From the NCBI RefSeq assembly GCF_001298715.1, contig NZ_CDSC02000493.1:1-6983 (forward strand): 6,983 nucleotides of DNA, read 5' to 3'. The notes under the pieces were generated by a model. That model ran no database searches. It worked only from the letters and a program-made list of their open reading frames with translations, and was not told the DNA's origin. The position numbers and the translations under genes are program-made. The stretch is from Bathymodiolus azoricus thioautotrophic gill symbiont (GTDB lineage Bacteria > Pseudomonadota > Gammaproteobacteria > PS1 > Pseudothioglobaceae). Below, piece by piece: positions 1-6,983 of the stretch (the stretch's first letter is position 1; every line of letters begins with the position of its first letter).

Positions 1-1410
1 CTGTTGAAATTGATGGGCGATATTAAGGAGTTTTGACTCAGACCAGTAATCACCAATCATCTGCAAACCGACTGGTAGTTTCTGCGAAAAACCTGCTGGT
101 ATGCTCATCCCTGGCAAACCTGCAAGGTTTGCACTCAAGGTATAAATATCGGCCAAGTACATAGATACTGGGTCCTTGAATGAACCTAAGTCAAATGCGG
201 TAGTGGGGCTGACGGGGCCCATAATTACATCCACCTTTTTAAAGGCTTCTTTAAAATCATTGCTAATAAGGTGTCTGGTTTTTTGTGCTTTAAAATAATA
301 GGCATCATAATAGCCGGCAGAGAGTGCGTAAGTACCAATCATAATGCGGCGTTTGACTTCTTCGCCGAAGCCTTCGGTGCGAGAGCGAAGGTAGAGGTCT
401 TCTAGGTCTGTTGGGTCGGTGCAACGATGACCGAAACGCACACCGTCCATTCTGGACAGATTGGATGAGCATTCACAAGGGGCGACGATGTAATAAGTGG
501 GGATGGCGTATTTTGAATTGGGGAGTGATATTTCTTTGACACTGACACCCAATGCTTCAAACTCTTTCACAGCAGCCATAGTTGCAGAAGCAACGCCATC
601 ATCCAGCCCTTCTGAGAAAAACTCTTTTGGTAAGCCAATGGTTAGACCTTTAATAGAATTATTGAGTGACTGCGTATAGTCCTCAACATCACGCTGTGCA
701 CTGGTAGAGTCTTTCTCATCAAAACCTGCCATCACATTGAGCACCAATGCTGCATCTTTGGCTGTTTGTGTTATTGGCCCTGCTTGGTCAAGACTTGAAG
801 CATAAGCAATCATACCGTAACGAGAGATACATCCATAAGTTGGCTTTAAGCCCGTAATACCGCATAGACTTGATGGCTGACGAATAGAGCCACCTGTATC
901 AGTACCCGTTGCAAAAGGTACTAAACGATCAGCAACCGCAGCAGCAGAGCCGCCTGATGAGCCACCTGGGGATTTGTTTTTGTTCCATGGATTTTTAACC
1001 GCGCCATAAAATGAATTTTCATTGCTTGAACCCATAGCAAACTCATCCATATTGGTTTTACCCAACATCACTAGGTCTGCTTGATTAAATTTATGAGTAA
1101 CAGTCGCATCATAAGGTGCGATAAAGTTATCCAGCATTTTAGAGCCTGCAGAGGTTTTTATGCCATTGGTACAAAAGATATCTTTATGTGCGTAAGGGAT
1201 ACCTGTCAATAGCCCTGCATTACCTTTGGCAATTTTCTCATCAGCGGCTTGCGCTTGTTTTATTGCTGCTTCGTCGGTTATGGTGATAAATGCATTTAGG
1301 TCTGAGGCATTAATTCTATCCAGATAATTCTGCGTTAATTCAACAGAAGAAAATTCCTTACTCTTTAGCCCTTGCGCTAGCTCAGCGATCGTTTTATTGT
1401 GAATACCCAT
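1..1410 (-). CDS. gatA: Glu-tRNA(Gln)/Asp-tRNA(Asn) amidotransferase subunit A, 3' end outside the window
   Basis: GatA is the glutaminase subunit of the cytoplasmic GatCAB complex. It releases ammonia from glutamine, and GatB uses it to convert Glu-tRNA(Gln) or Asp-tRNA(Asn) to the amide form. The reverse strand reads open for 470 codons from the ATG at 1410 to the window edge. The family is usually about 485 residues, so only a short C-terminal piece is missing. The amidase-signature triad is present with family spacing: Lys76 in YAHKDIF, cis-Ser151 in [14 protein letters not shown], and nucleophile Ser175 in [10 protein letters not shown]. Further conserved blocks are [15 protein letters not shown] (from 313), [13 protein letters not shown] (from 345) and [10 protein letters not shown] (from 411). 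Cys194 in TYGCISRYG sits where I would expect Arg. The start lies 5 bp after the gatC open-frame stop and only 1 bp after the TAG of the shifted gatC frame, so translational coupling is likely. A weak GAG about 6 nt upstream is the only ribosome-site candidate. No internal frameshift was found when every codon was read. Confidence 0.97.
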   Translation of the reverse strand, partial: MGIHNKTIAELAQGLKSKEFSSVELTQNYLDRINASDLNAFITITDEAAIKQAQAADEKIAKGNAGLLTGIPYAHKDIFCTNGIKTSAGSKMLDNFIAPYDATVTHKFNQADLVMLGKTNMDEFAMGSSNENSFYGAVKNPWNKNKSPGGSSGGSAAAVADRLVPFATGTDTGGSIRQPSSLCGITGLKPTYGCISRYGMIAYASSLDQAGPITQTAKDAALVLNVMAGFDEKDSTSAQRDVEDYTQSLNNSIKGLTIGLPKEFFSEGLDDGVASATMAAVKEFEALGVSVKEISLPNSKYAIPTYYIVAPCECSSNLSRMDGVRFGHRCTDPTDLEDLYLRSRTEGFGEEVKRRIMIGTYALSAGYYDAYYFKAQKTRHLISNDFKEAFKKVDVIMGPVSPTTAFDLGSFKDPVSMYLADIYTLSANLAGLPGMSIPAGFSQKLPVGLQMIGDYWSESKLLNIAHQFQQ

Positions 1411-1411
1411 A

Positions 1412-1487
1412 CTACTCAATCACTGTTGGCACCAAATAATGCTGTTTGCCAATTTTTGGTGCAATTGACTGGAAAGACTTTGACCTG
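1412..1487 (-). other. gatC: Out-of-frame C-terminal tail of GatC
   Basis: Read one frame away from the open gatC frame, the minus strand encodes [15 protein letters not shown] and then HYLVPTVIE, followed by TAG at 1414-1412. This has the typical form of a GatC C-terminus (FQ.IAP...YLVP.VIE) and ends one base before the gatA ATG. Joining it after codon 71 (Gln) by restoring two bases gives 95 residues, the usual family length, and keeps a Gln-Arg pair typical of the family. Removing one T from the TTT at 1473-1475 gives 94 residues. The sequence shows the two frames directly; the comparison with the family is from memory of GatC proteins. Confidence 0.88.
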
Positions 1488-1697
1488 GTCTTCTTCTGTA
1501 ACTTTGTCTTCTCTAAGGCGCTGAGTCATATGTAGTGGATGCGCCATTGGCGTAACATCATCGGTATCAATCTCGCCTAATTGTTCAGCAAGTGTCAAAA
1601 TATTGTTCAAATCTTGCATGGTTGCATCAAATACATCGCTATCAATGCTAAGTTTGGCCAGATGCGCAATCTGCTTGAGTTGGGTGTTATCAATCAT
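1416..1697 (-). CDS. gatC: Glu-tRNA(Gln)/Asp-tRNA(Asn) amidotransferase subunit C, with an apparent C-terminal frameshift
   Basis: GatC is the small non-catalytic subunit that wraps around GatA and helps hold it to GatB. The open frame gives 93 residues. Family blocks are clear in the first three quarters: [10 protein letters not shown] (10-19), [10 protein letters not shown] (31-40), [12 protein letters not shown] (44-55) and TQRLRED (58-64). From about residue 72 the sequence no longer resembles GatC and ends FGANSD. The adjacent frame over the same bases reads a normal GatC ending (see the entry at 1412-1487). A net one-base gain or two-base loss between 1473 and 1487 therefore best explains the reading. 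The encoded protein may be impaired or C-terminally altered, or the base call may be wrong. The ATG at 1697 lies 12 bp after the upstream stop, with no recognisable Shine-Dalgarno in that gap, so it probably depends on coupling. The identity is certain; the integrity of the gene is not. Confidence 0.9.
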   Translation of the reverse strand: MIDNTQLKQIAHLAKLSIDSDVFDATMQDLNNILTLAEQLGEIDTDDVTPMAHPLHMTQRLREDKVTEEDQVKVFPVNCTKNWQTALFGANSD

Positions 1698-1709
1698 GCC
1701 AATATTTTG

Positions 1710-2324
1710 TTATAGAAATGGCACTGAATTAAAAACACTCATTGGCTTGCCAAAAGAAGAGCGCAGTGTAGAGATATCACGCTGCATCCATAGCATTGAT
1801 TTTTGCATACCAATCATATTGTTGTTCATTTCTTGCATATTCGCCAACATTGGCTTAAGTGCACCCATCTTGGCATTGATTTGCGCCATATTGGTAGAAA
1901 TGCTGTCTAAATTATCAAGTTTTTTGGCAACAATCATCATGTTTTTACTAACACTGGAAAAATCTTTTTGCATTTCCCCAACTGATTGACTCATTCGTGC
2001 GACATTTTTTGATAAATTATCAATACTAACAACCATAGAAGACATATTGCCACCCATTTTAGGGTCCATTGCCTTGGCTAACTTGGTCATATCTTGTGTA
2101 ATTGAATAAATAATCATAAATCCACCAAATGCCAACAAACTAAAAACAATTAACGAAGGCATAAAGAAACGCTCAAATTTAGTATTTGTGCGTTTGTCTG
2201 CGTGTTCTTCCACACTTTCTAGCATTTTTTCCAAGTCAGAAATACTAGTACTGATCATTACATCATCATCGTTAATCGCATCACTCTTAATACCTTCATT
2301 TTCTTTAATGTCTTTATCACTCAT
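1710..2324 (-). CDS. Uncharacterised one-pass membrane protein with methionine-rich coiled coil
   Basis: I do not recognise this 204-residue protein. Residues 1-43 are acidic and polar, with no signal peptide. K44, R45, K49 and R52 precede a single hydrophobic segment at about 54-75 (FFMPSLIVFSLLAFGGFMII region), which suggests the N-terminus lies in the cytoplasm and the C-terminal part outside the inner membrane. From about 97 to 187 hydrophobic residues recur every 3 or 4 positions (M97, I101, L104, V108, M111, V115, M118, F122, V125, M129, V132, L136, L139, then on to L187, with stutters near 139-142 and 163-166), as in a long coiled coil. The protein holds 24 Met in 204 residues, and M163, M166, M170, M173, M177 and M180 fall on successive core positions. 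Pro158 may kink the rod. The start overlaps the aroB stop in an ATGA and has a good Shine-Dalgarno. Possible roles include a membrane-anchored scaffold or tether, but nothing in the sequence shows a function. A real gene is likely, given the coupling, the ribosome site and its coherent architecture. Confidence 0.88.
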   Translation of the reverse strand: MSDKDIKENEGIKSDAINDDDVMISTSISDLEKMLESVEEHADKRTNTKFERFFMPSLIVFSLLAFGGFMIIYSITQDMTKLAKAMDPKMGGNMSSMVVSIDNLSKNVARMSQSVGEMQKDFSSVSKNMMIVAKKLDNLDSISTNMAQINAKMGALKPMLANMQEMNNNMIGMQKSMLWMQRDISTLRSSFGKPMSVFNSVPFL

Positions 2325-3397
2325 AAAAAATCCTTAATTGTTTGCTCTAAATTATGTTGCTGATAATCGTTACTAATGAATGCTTGCCCTATTTTTTTCA
2401 TCAAAACAAGACGAATCTCCCCATCAATGGCTTTCTTGTCAACGCTCATTGCAGCCATAAAATCTTGGTAGTCTATTTTACTGCTGATAGTTATAGGTAG
2501 ATTGACTTTTTGCAATAAATACTCAACTTGTTGCACCTCTTTATCAGTGATAAAGCCCTCTAATGCCGACAACTTAGCTGCCATTAGCATACCCACGGAG
2601 ATTGCTTCTCCGTGCAAATAAACACCATAGCCCAATGTATTTTCAATCGCATGCCCAAAGGTATGCCCTAAATTGAGTAGCGCACGCTTACCAGCTTCCA
2701 ACTCATCTTGCGCCACAATATCAGCTTTGTCAAAGCAAGATTGATATACAGCCTCAATGATTAAACCTTTATCCCTAGCCATTAAGCCGTCTACCTTATT
2801 TTGCAGATAAGTTAAAAAATCCGCATTACCTAATAAGCCATACTTAATCACTTCAGCCAGCCCTGCTGAGTATTGTTGGTTGTCCAAAGTGTCCAAGGTA
2901 TTGACATCAATCACCACGCATTTTGGCTGATAAAAGCTGCCTATCATATTCTTACCCAATGCGTGATTTACCCCTGTCTTGCCACCCACACTGGAATCAA
3001 CTTGTGAAAGCAAAGTGGTTGGAATTTGAATAAAATCCACACCGCGCTGATAACTCGCTGCCGCAAAACCTGTCATATCACCAATAACACCGCCACCTAA
3101 GGCAATCAGCATTGAGGAGCGGTCAAAACGCACCTCTAATAACGCTGTGAATATTGTATTAAGCGTGTCTAGCGTTTTATACGCTTCACCATCGGGCAAA
3201 ATAACCTCAGCCACTGTAAAAGAGGAAAGCAAGGTCTTCACCTTGGCAAGATAAAGTGGGGCAACGGTTGTGTTAGTCACAATCATCACTTGCTTGCCAG
3301 AAATATGATTGGTGAGTAATTCCTTTTGGTTAAGCAAATTCTGCCCAATATAAATTGGGTAAGATTTTTCGCCTAAATCAAGATTGAGTGTTTTCAT
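2321..3397 (-). CDS. aroB: 3-dehydroquinate synthase
   Basis: AroB catalyses the second shikimate-pathway step in the cytoplasm: DAHP is converted to 3-dehydroquinate with enzyme-bound NAD and a divalent metal, on the way to aromatic amino acids. The protein has 358 residues, close to the usual length of about 360. The nucleotide-binding loop GGGVIGDMTGFAAA lies at 101-114, followed by PTTLLSQVDSSVGGKTGVN (126-144) and GKNMIGSFYQP (148-158). The metal ligands expected from the family are Glu182 (GLAEVIKYG), His245 (NLGHTFGHAIE) and His262 (LHGEAISVGM). The C-terminus has the expected GEIRLVLMKKIG strand. The ATG at 3397 is 6 bp after the ileS stop. No clean Shine-Dalgarno is seen, so coupling to ileS is likely. 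The stop overlaps the next start by 4 bp. In many gammaproteobacteria aroB follows aroK; here it follows ileS instead. All key residues are present, so the enzyme should be active. Confidence 0.98.
   Translation of the reverse strand: MKTLNLDLGEKSYPIYIGQNLLNQKELLTNHISGKQVMIVTNTTVAPLYLAKVKTLLSSFTVAEVILPDGEAYKTLDTLNTIFTALLEVRFDRSSMLIALGGGVIGDMTGFAAASYQRGVDFIQIPTTLLSQVDSSVGGKTGVNHALGKNMIGSFYQPKCVVIDVNTLDTLDNQQYSAGLAEVIKYGLLGNADFLTYLQNKVDGLMARDKGLIIEAVYQSCFDKADIVAQDELEAGKRALLNLGHTFGHAIENTLGYGVYLHGEAISVGMLMAAKLSALEGFITDKEVQQVEYLLQKVNLPITISSKIDYQDFMAAMSVDKKAIDGEIRLVLMKKIGQAFISNDYQQHNLEQTIKDFL
2331..2336 (-). promoter_or_regulatory. Shine-Dalgarno for the coiled-coil membrane protein
   Basis: TAAGGA on the minus strand lies 6 nt (all T) upstream of the ATG at 2324, inside the last codons of aroB. 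It supports this start and is the clearest ribosome binding site in the window. Together with the ATGA overlap it suggests that the downstream protein can be initiated efficiently in its own right as well as by coupling to aroB. Confidence 0.7.
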
Positions 3398-3403
3398 TAT
3401 GGA

Positions 3404-6175
3404 TTATGCAAATTTTCTTTCTTCACCATCACCCACGACATTTTCCACGCAACGACTACAAAGTTCAGAATGCTCATTATTATTGCCAATGTCTTCACGA
3501 TGATGCCAACAGCGTACGCATTTCTCGTGCTTAGACTCAATAACTTTGATGAATACGCCTGCGCCCGCTTCAACACAATCATCAATTTTTTTGCTAATTG
3601 GATGAATTCTAGCGTAAGAAGTAATAAATACAAAACGCAATTCATCGCCTAATTTTTCTAACAATTTACAAGTGTTATCATCACAATAAATATCCACTTC
3701 AGCATCTAATGATGAGCCAATGACTTTATCGTTGCGCATTTGCTCCATTTGTTTACGAATAAATGGGTTGATAGCACGCGCGATATCAATCGCCTTATTG
3801 CTGTAATTCTCATTAAGTTCCTGATACCACTCTTGCAAGAAAATACTGTCTGTCTTTTCATTGGGCATACTTTGCCAAATCTCTTCTGCTGTGAATGACA
3901 ATACTGGCGCCAACCAACGCACCATTGCTTCTAAAATATGATTGAGCGCTGTTTGTGCACTGCGTCTGGCGACTGAGTTTTCCTGTGTGGTGTATTGTCT
4001 ATCCTTAATAACATCCAAATAAAAACCACCCAAGTCATTGCTACAAAAATTCAAAATTAACTGTATTACTTGATGAAAATTATATTGCCCATACGCTTGC
4101 AAAATTTGAATTTGCAAATTGGCAGTTTTTGCCATTATCCATTTATCTAAATCTAGGACTTGATTGTCATCAAGTTGATGTATTTTAGGATCAAATCCAG
4201 TGGTATTCGCCAACATAAAACGCATGGTATTGCGAATGCGGCGATACGAATCTGCACTGCGTTTTAGGATTTCATCACTCACCGTCATCTCGCCAGTATA
4301 ATCTGCTCCTGCAATCCACAAGCGCAGGATATCTGCACCGAGATTATTCACCACCTTTTGTGGACTCATCACATTGCCAAGCGACTTAGACATTTTCTTG
4401 CCGTGTTTATCAACGGTAAAGCCATGCGTTAATACTTGCTTATAAGGCGCTTTGCCATTGATGGCAACTGATGAGATTAACGAAGACTGGAACCAACCGC
4501 GATGCTGGTCTGAGCCTTCAAGATATAAATCTGCTACATCAGATAACTCGTCTCTTTGCTTTAAAACCGCAAAATGCGAAACCCCTGAATCAAACCACAC
4601 ATCTAGTGTGTCGGTAGTTTTATCGTAGTCTTTAGCCTCGGCGCCTAAGAAATCTTCAATATCAGATTCAAACCACGCTTCAATGCCACTCTTTTCAATT
4701 TTATCTGCCACTTTAATAAATAACGCTTGCGTATCTGGATGTAATTCACCCGTTTGTTTGTGTACAAATAGTGTAATTGGCACGCCCCAAAAACGCTGCC
4801 TGGAGATACACCAATCTGGACGATTACCCACCATCAGTTCAATGCGTTTTTTACCCCAATCAGGAATCCAATTGACTTTCGGGATTTCCCTATTCACTGC
4901 ATCACGCAAGCCATTTTGCTGCATAGAGATAAACCACTGCGGCGTTGCACGGAAAATCACCGGCGTTTTATGACGCCAGCAATGCGGATAAGAATGTTGC
5001 AAGAGCTCATGCTTAACCAGCGTATTTGTATTTTCTAAAATTTCAATAACACTGGCATTCGCCTTAAAAATAAACTGCCCGCCCAATAATTCTGTGTTTT
5101 CAAAAAACACGCCACGACTATCTACAGGACATTCAACAGGCAAGCCGTATTTCAAGCCCACTGCGTAATCTTCTTGACCGTGCGCAGGTGCTGTGTGTAC
5201 TGCGCCTGTTCCTGCGTCAATAGTCACATGCTCGCCCAAAATCACAGGCACTTGCTTGTCATAAAATGGGTGTTGTGCTTTTAAACCTTCAATTTCACTA
5301 CCTGAAAAAGTTTTCTCACCAACAGTAGCACCTTGTATGTCGTAACGAGAAAGTGCATTTTCAGCTAAGGCTTGTGCCAACAATAAATACTCATCACCCG
5401 TATCAACCAATACATAGTTCAGCTCAGGGTGTAGCGCAACTGCTTCATTCGCAGGCAGCGTCCAAGGTGTGGTCGTCCAAATAACGATGGATACTGGCTT
5501 ATCAACACCAAACAGTGTGCTGTCAATCAAGGTGAATTTAACATCAATCGCATCGGATTGCTTGTCTTGGTATTCAACTTCTGCTTCAGCTAATGCAGAG
5601 CCACACTCAGTACACCAATGCACAGGCTTGTAGCCTTTAGCAACATGGTTGTTCTCAACTATCTTGCCTAATGCACGGACAATATCCGCTTCATAACCAA
5701 AGTCTTTGGTCAAATAAGGGTTATCCCAATCACCCAAAATACCCAAGCGCTGAAAATCTTGTTTTTGTTTATTAACTTGCGTATCGGCATATTTTCTGCA
5801 CTCTGCTCTAAATGAATTAGCATCAATCTTGTGTCCAACTTTGCCTTTTTTCTTTTCAACATTCAGTTCAATCGGCAAACCATGACAATCCCAACCTGGG
5901 ACATATGGTGCGTCAAAGCCCGACAATGATTTAGACTTAATAATAATATCTTTAAGTACTTTATTAACAGCATGGCCAATATGAATATCGCCATTTGCAT
6001 ACGGAGGACCGTCGTGCAAAATAAACTTTGGCTTATCCTCATTGTTCTTGCGAATTTGAGCGTATAAGCCATCATCTTGCCATTTTTGTAAGAATCCACC
6101 CTCTCGATTAGCGAGATTTGCCTTCATGGCAAATTTAGTGGCAGGTAAATTTAGTGTGGATTTGTAATCAGACAT
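3404..6175 (-). CDS. ileS: Isoleucine--tRNA ligase
   Basis: IleRS is a cytoplasmic class I synthetase that charges tRNA(Ile) and edits mischarged valine. It has 923 residues, against about 938 in E. coli, with the difference spread over small gaps. The class I signature PYANGDIHIGH ends at His68, and the second ATP motif KMSKS is at 594-598. The inserted CP1 editing domain carries TTTPWTLP (234-241) and GTGAVHTAPAHG (322-333); Asp336 matches the editing-site Asp342 of E. coli. DWCISRQR (454-461) and EGSDQHRGWF (553-562) follow, then the helical anticodon-binding domain. The C-terminal zinc knuckle has Cys886, Cys889, Cys906 and Cys909 with E. coli-like spacing, and the protein ends GDGEERKFA. 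This is the short, bacterial type with the zinc-binding tail. The ATG at 6175 gives the expected MSDYKSTLNLP beginning. A consensus -10 box lies about 34 nt upstream, and there is at most a weak Shine-Dalgarno. The usual ribF and lspA neighbours are absent on either side. Confidence 0.99.
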   Translation of the reverse strand: MSDYKSTLNLPATKFAMKANLANREGGFLQKWQDDGLYAQIRKNNEDKPKFILHDGPPYANGDIHIGHAVNKVLKDIIIKSKSLSGFDAPYVPGWDCHGLPIELNVEKKKGKVGHKIDANSFRAECRKYADTQVNKQKQDFQRLGILGDWDNPYLTKDFGYEADIVRALGKIVENNHVAKGYKPVHWCTECGSALAEAEVEYQDKQSDAIDVKFTLIDSTLFGVDKPVSIVIWTTTPWTLPANEAVALHPELNYVLVDTGDEYLLLAQALAENALSRYDIQGATVGEKTFSGSEIEGLKAQHPFYDKQVPVILGEHVTIDAGTGAVHTAPAHGQEDYAVGLKYGLPVECPVDSRGVFFENTELLGGQFIFKANASVIEILENTNTLVKHELLQHSYPHCWRHKTPVIFRATPQWFISMQQNGLRDAVNREIPKVNWIPDWGKKRIELMVGNRPDWCISRQRFWGVPITLFVHKQTGELHPDTQALFIKVADKIEKSGIEAWFESDIEDFLGAEAKDYDKTTDTLDVWFDSGVSHFAVLKQRDELSDVADLYLEGSDQHRGWFQSSLISSVAINGKAPYKQVLTHGFTVDKHGKKMSKSLGNVMSPQKVVNNLGADILRLWIAGADYTGEMTVSDEILKRSADSYRRIRNTMRFMLANTTGFDPKIHQLDDNQVLDLDKWIMAKTANLQIQILQAYGQYNFHQVIQLILNFCSNDLGGFYLDVIKDRQYTTQENSVARRSAQTALNHILEAMVRWLAPVLSFTAEEIWQSMPNEKTDSIFLQEWYQELNENYSNKAIDIARAINPFIRKQMEQMRNDKVIGSSLDAEVDIYCDDNTCKLLEKLGDELRFVFITSYARIHPISKKIDDCVEAGAGVFIKVIESKHEKCVRCWHHREDIGNNNEHSELCSRCVENVVGDGEERKFA

Positions 6176-6208
6176 TAATACTTAGAGAATAGTAATATTA
6201 AAGGCGTC

Positions 6209-6238
6209 ATTATACTTGATGAACACCTTATATGACTT
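6209..6238 (-). promoter_or_regulatory. Probable sigma70-type promoter for ileS and downstream genes
   Basis: In the 66-bp gap between rluB and ileS the minus strand has a perfect TATAAT (6214-6209). A poor -35 candidate, AAGTCA (6238-6233, 3 of 6 matches), lies 18 bp upstream. Transcription would start near 6202, leaving an untranslated leader of roughly 27 nt. No other promoter-like gap exists before gatA, so this one may drive ileS, aroB, the membrane protein, gatC and gatA. The -10 box is seen directly; activity is inferred, and such boxes arise easily in AT-rich DNA. Confidence 0.5.
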
Positions 6239-6241
6239 GAT
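6214..6241 (-). repeat. Short direct repeat ATCAAGT, 21 bp apart
   Basis: Two exact copies of ATCAAGT occur on the minus strand at 6241-6235 and 6220-6214, with starts 21 bp apart, or two helical turns. The second copy shares one base with the candidate -10 box. The arrangement could suit a dimeric regulator bound on one face of the DNA, but a 7-bp repeat in AT-rich spacer can arise by chance. Confidence 0.3.
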
Positions 6242-6973
6242 TTACTTCTGCAAATTAACCATGTCTAATAGTAGTTTTACTTGCCCAGGCTTGAGAGTAT
6301 CGACTTGGTTTGCCCTGAGATTATCTGGCAGACGAATTTCACCAAAACGAATGCGGATTAAGCGCGATACTTTAAAGCCTAGTGATTCCCATAAGCGACG
6401 CACTTCACGCTTGCGCCCTTCTTTCAACACCACTTTATACCAACGATTTGCACCTTGTCCACCACCAACAGATACACGCGTAAATTTGGCAAAGCCATCA
6501 TCTAATTCAATACCATCTGTTAATTGCTGCAAATCTTCTGGTTCAACTTTTCCCAAGACCCTAACTGCGTATTCTCTATCAATCTCAGAACTTGGGCGCA
6601 TGAGTTTGTTGGCTAAATCGCCATTATTGGTGAATAGCAACAAGCCTGAGGTGTTTAAATCTAGTCGCCCTACCATTACCCAACGCGACTCTTTGGGTAA
6701 TAAATCAAAAACACTCTTGCGCCCTTTCTCGTCTTTGTTAGAGCAGATAACCCCTGCTTGTTTATTCAGAATAATAACTTTGATTTCTTCCTCTTGATAA
6801 CGCGTAAGGTCAATTTTTCGCCCATCAATCTTAACTGTGTCTGTTATTTGCGCCTTATCACCAATACTAGCGGTTTTGTTGTTAACTTCGATGCGTCCTT
6901 GCTCAATCAGCCTCTCCGCCCAACGGCGTGAACCATAACCAGCTGTGGCAATCAATTTTTGTAGTCTATCCAT
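6242..6973 (-). CDS. rluB: 23S rRNA pseudouridine synthase, RluB type (RsuA/RluB/E/F family)
   Basis: This enzyme isomerises a uridine in 23S rRNA (position 2605 in E. coli) to pseudouridine during large-subunit assembly. The protein has 243 residues. An N-terminal S4 RNA-binding domain occupies about 1-55 (DRLQKLIATAGYGSRR, then IEVNNKTA). The catalytic domain follows, with the family motif GRLDLNTSGLLLFT (102-115) carrying the catalytic Asp105. Then come REYAVRVLG (133-141) and the basic block EGRKREVRRLWESLG (185-199) followed by RLIRIRFG (204-211). The order and wording match RluB rather than RsuA, although RluE and RluF are relatives. It ends at NLQK, without the long basic tail that brings E. 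coli RluB to about 290 residues. The ATG at 6973 fits the S4 start, and only 10 bases of upstream sequence are visible (AATTTTAATT, no Shine-Dalgarno). No terminator follows the stop, so read-through into ileS is possible. Confidence 0.93.
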   Translation of the reverse strand: MDRLQKLIATAGYGSRRWAERLIEQGRIEVNNKTASIGDKAQITDTVKIDGRKIDLTRYQEEEIKVIILNKQAGVICSNKDEKGRKSVFDLLPKESRWVMVGRLDLNTSGLLLFTNNGDLANKLMRPSSEIDREYAVRVLGKVEPEDLQQLTDGIELDDGFAKFTRVSVGGGQGANRWYKVVLKEGRKREVRRLWESLGFKVSRLIRIRFGEIRLPDNLRANQVDTLKPGQVKLLLDMVNLQK

Positions 6974-6983
6974 AATTAAAATT

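Noticed and set aside
365..377. Inverted repeat CCGAAG/CTTCGG, considered as a terminator or operator
   Set aside because: It falls inside gatA over the conserved RTEGFG codons, has a one-base loop and no T-run, and is explained by the protein sequence.
1603..1989. 128-codon plus-strand frame with hydrophobic stretches, across the gatC/membrane-protein junction
   Set aside because: It is antisense to two minus-strand genes. Its hydrophobicity follows from reading the Met- and Asn-rich codons of the unknown protein backwards.
3397..3645. 82-codon minus-strand frame ending at the aroB start
   Set aside because: It is an alternative frame inside the ileS 3' end, where the true frame encodes the conserved zinc knuckle and the GDGEERKFA ending.
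4683..4973. 96-codon plus-strand frame
   Set aside because: It is antisense to the conserved core of ileS (DWCISRQR region) and has no independent support.
5863..6099. 78-codon minus-strand frame
   Set aside because: It is a second frame within the ileS N-terminal region that encodes the HIGH motif, so it is a shadow.
6176..6241. Riboswitch, T-box or intrinsic terminator in the rluB-ileS gap
   Set aside because: At 66 bp the gap is too short for a T-box. It has no GC-rich hairpin and no T-tract after a stem.
6216..6797. 193-codon open frame on the plus strand
   Set aside because: It lies antisense to rluB, whose catalytic motifs are all intact. The translation shows no family resemblance and there is no ribosome site, so it is a shadow frame.
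1..6983. A defence system, mobile element or other new multi-gene system
   Set aside because: All but one of the genes are recognised housekeeping enzymes with intact motifs. No transposase, integrase, terminal repeats, tRNA gene or repeat array was seen.

Overview
The window is a compact stretch of a bacterial chromosome with six protein genes, all on the minus strand. No RNA gene, mobile element, CRISPR array or prophage signal was seen. The DNA is AT-rich. IleRS, AroB and RluB look clearly gammaproteobacterial: IleRS can be followed along nearly its whole length against what I remember of the E. coli enzyme. The GatCAB genes imply that Gln-tRNA(Gln) and/or Asn-tRNA(Asn) is made by transamidation, unlike E. 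coli. Low GC, tight packing and GatCAB would fit a small-genome gammaproteobacterium such as the SUP05/Thioglobus group of sulfur oxidisers and their symbiotic relatives. That placement is inference only.

Layout in the direction of transcription (right to left): rluB (23S rRNA pseudouridine synthase, 6973-6242); a 66-bp gap with a consensus -10 box; ileS (isoleucyl-tRNA synthetase, 6175-3404); 6 bp; aroB (3-dehydroquinate synthase, 3397-2321); a 4-bp ATGA overlap; an unrecognised one-pass membrane protein with a long methionine-rich coiled coil (2324-1710); 12 bp; gatC (1697-1416); 5 bp; gatA (1410 to beyond position 1, missing about the last 15 residues). The five genes from ileS to gatA look like one transcription unit. 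gatB would be expected just beyond the left edge.

Most of the unit serves translation: rRNA modification, Ile-tRNA charging and tRNA-dependent amidation. One shikimate-pathway enzyme and one protein of unknown function are included. Two points deserve attention. First, gatC carries an apparent frameshift: after about codon 71 the open frame has an atypical tail, while the neighbouring frame encodes a textbook GatC C-terminus ending in LVPTVIE followed by TAG, one base before the gatA ATG. Second, the 204-residue protein has 24 methionines, many of them at the core positions of a heptad pattern spanning about 90 residues. It is also the only gene here with an obvious Shine-Dalgarno sequence.
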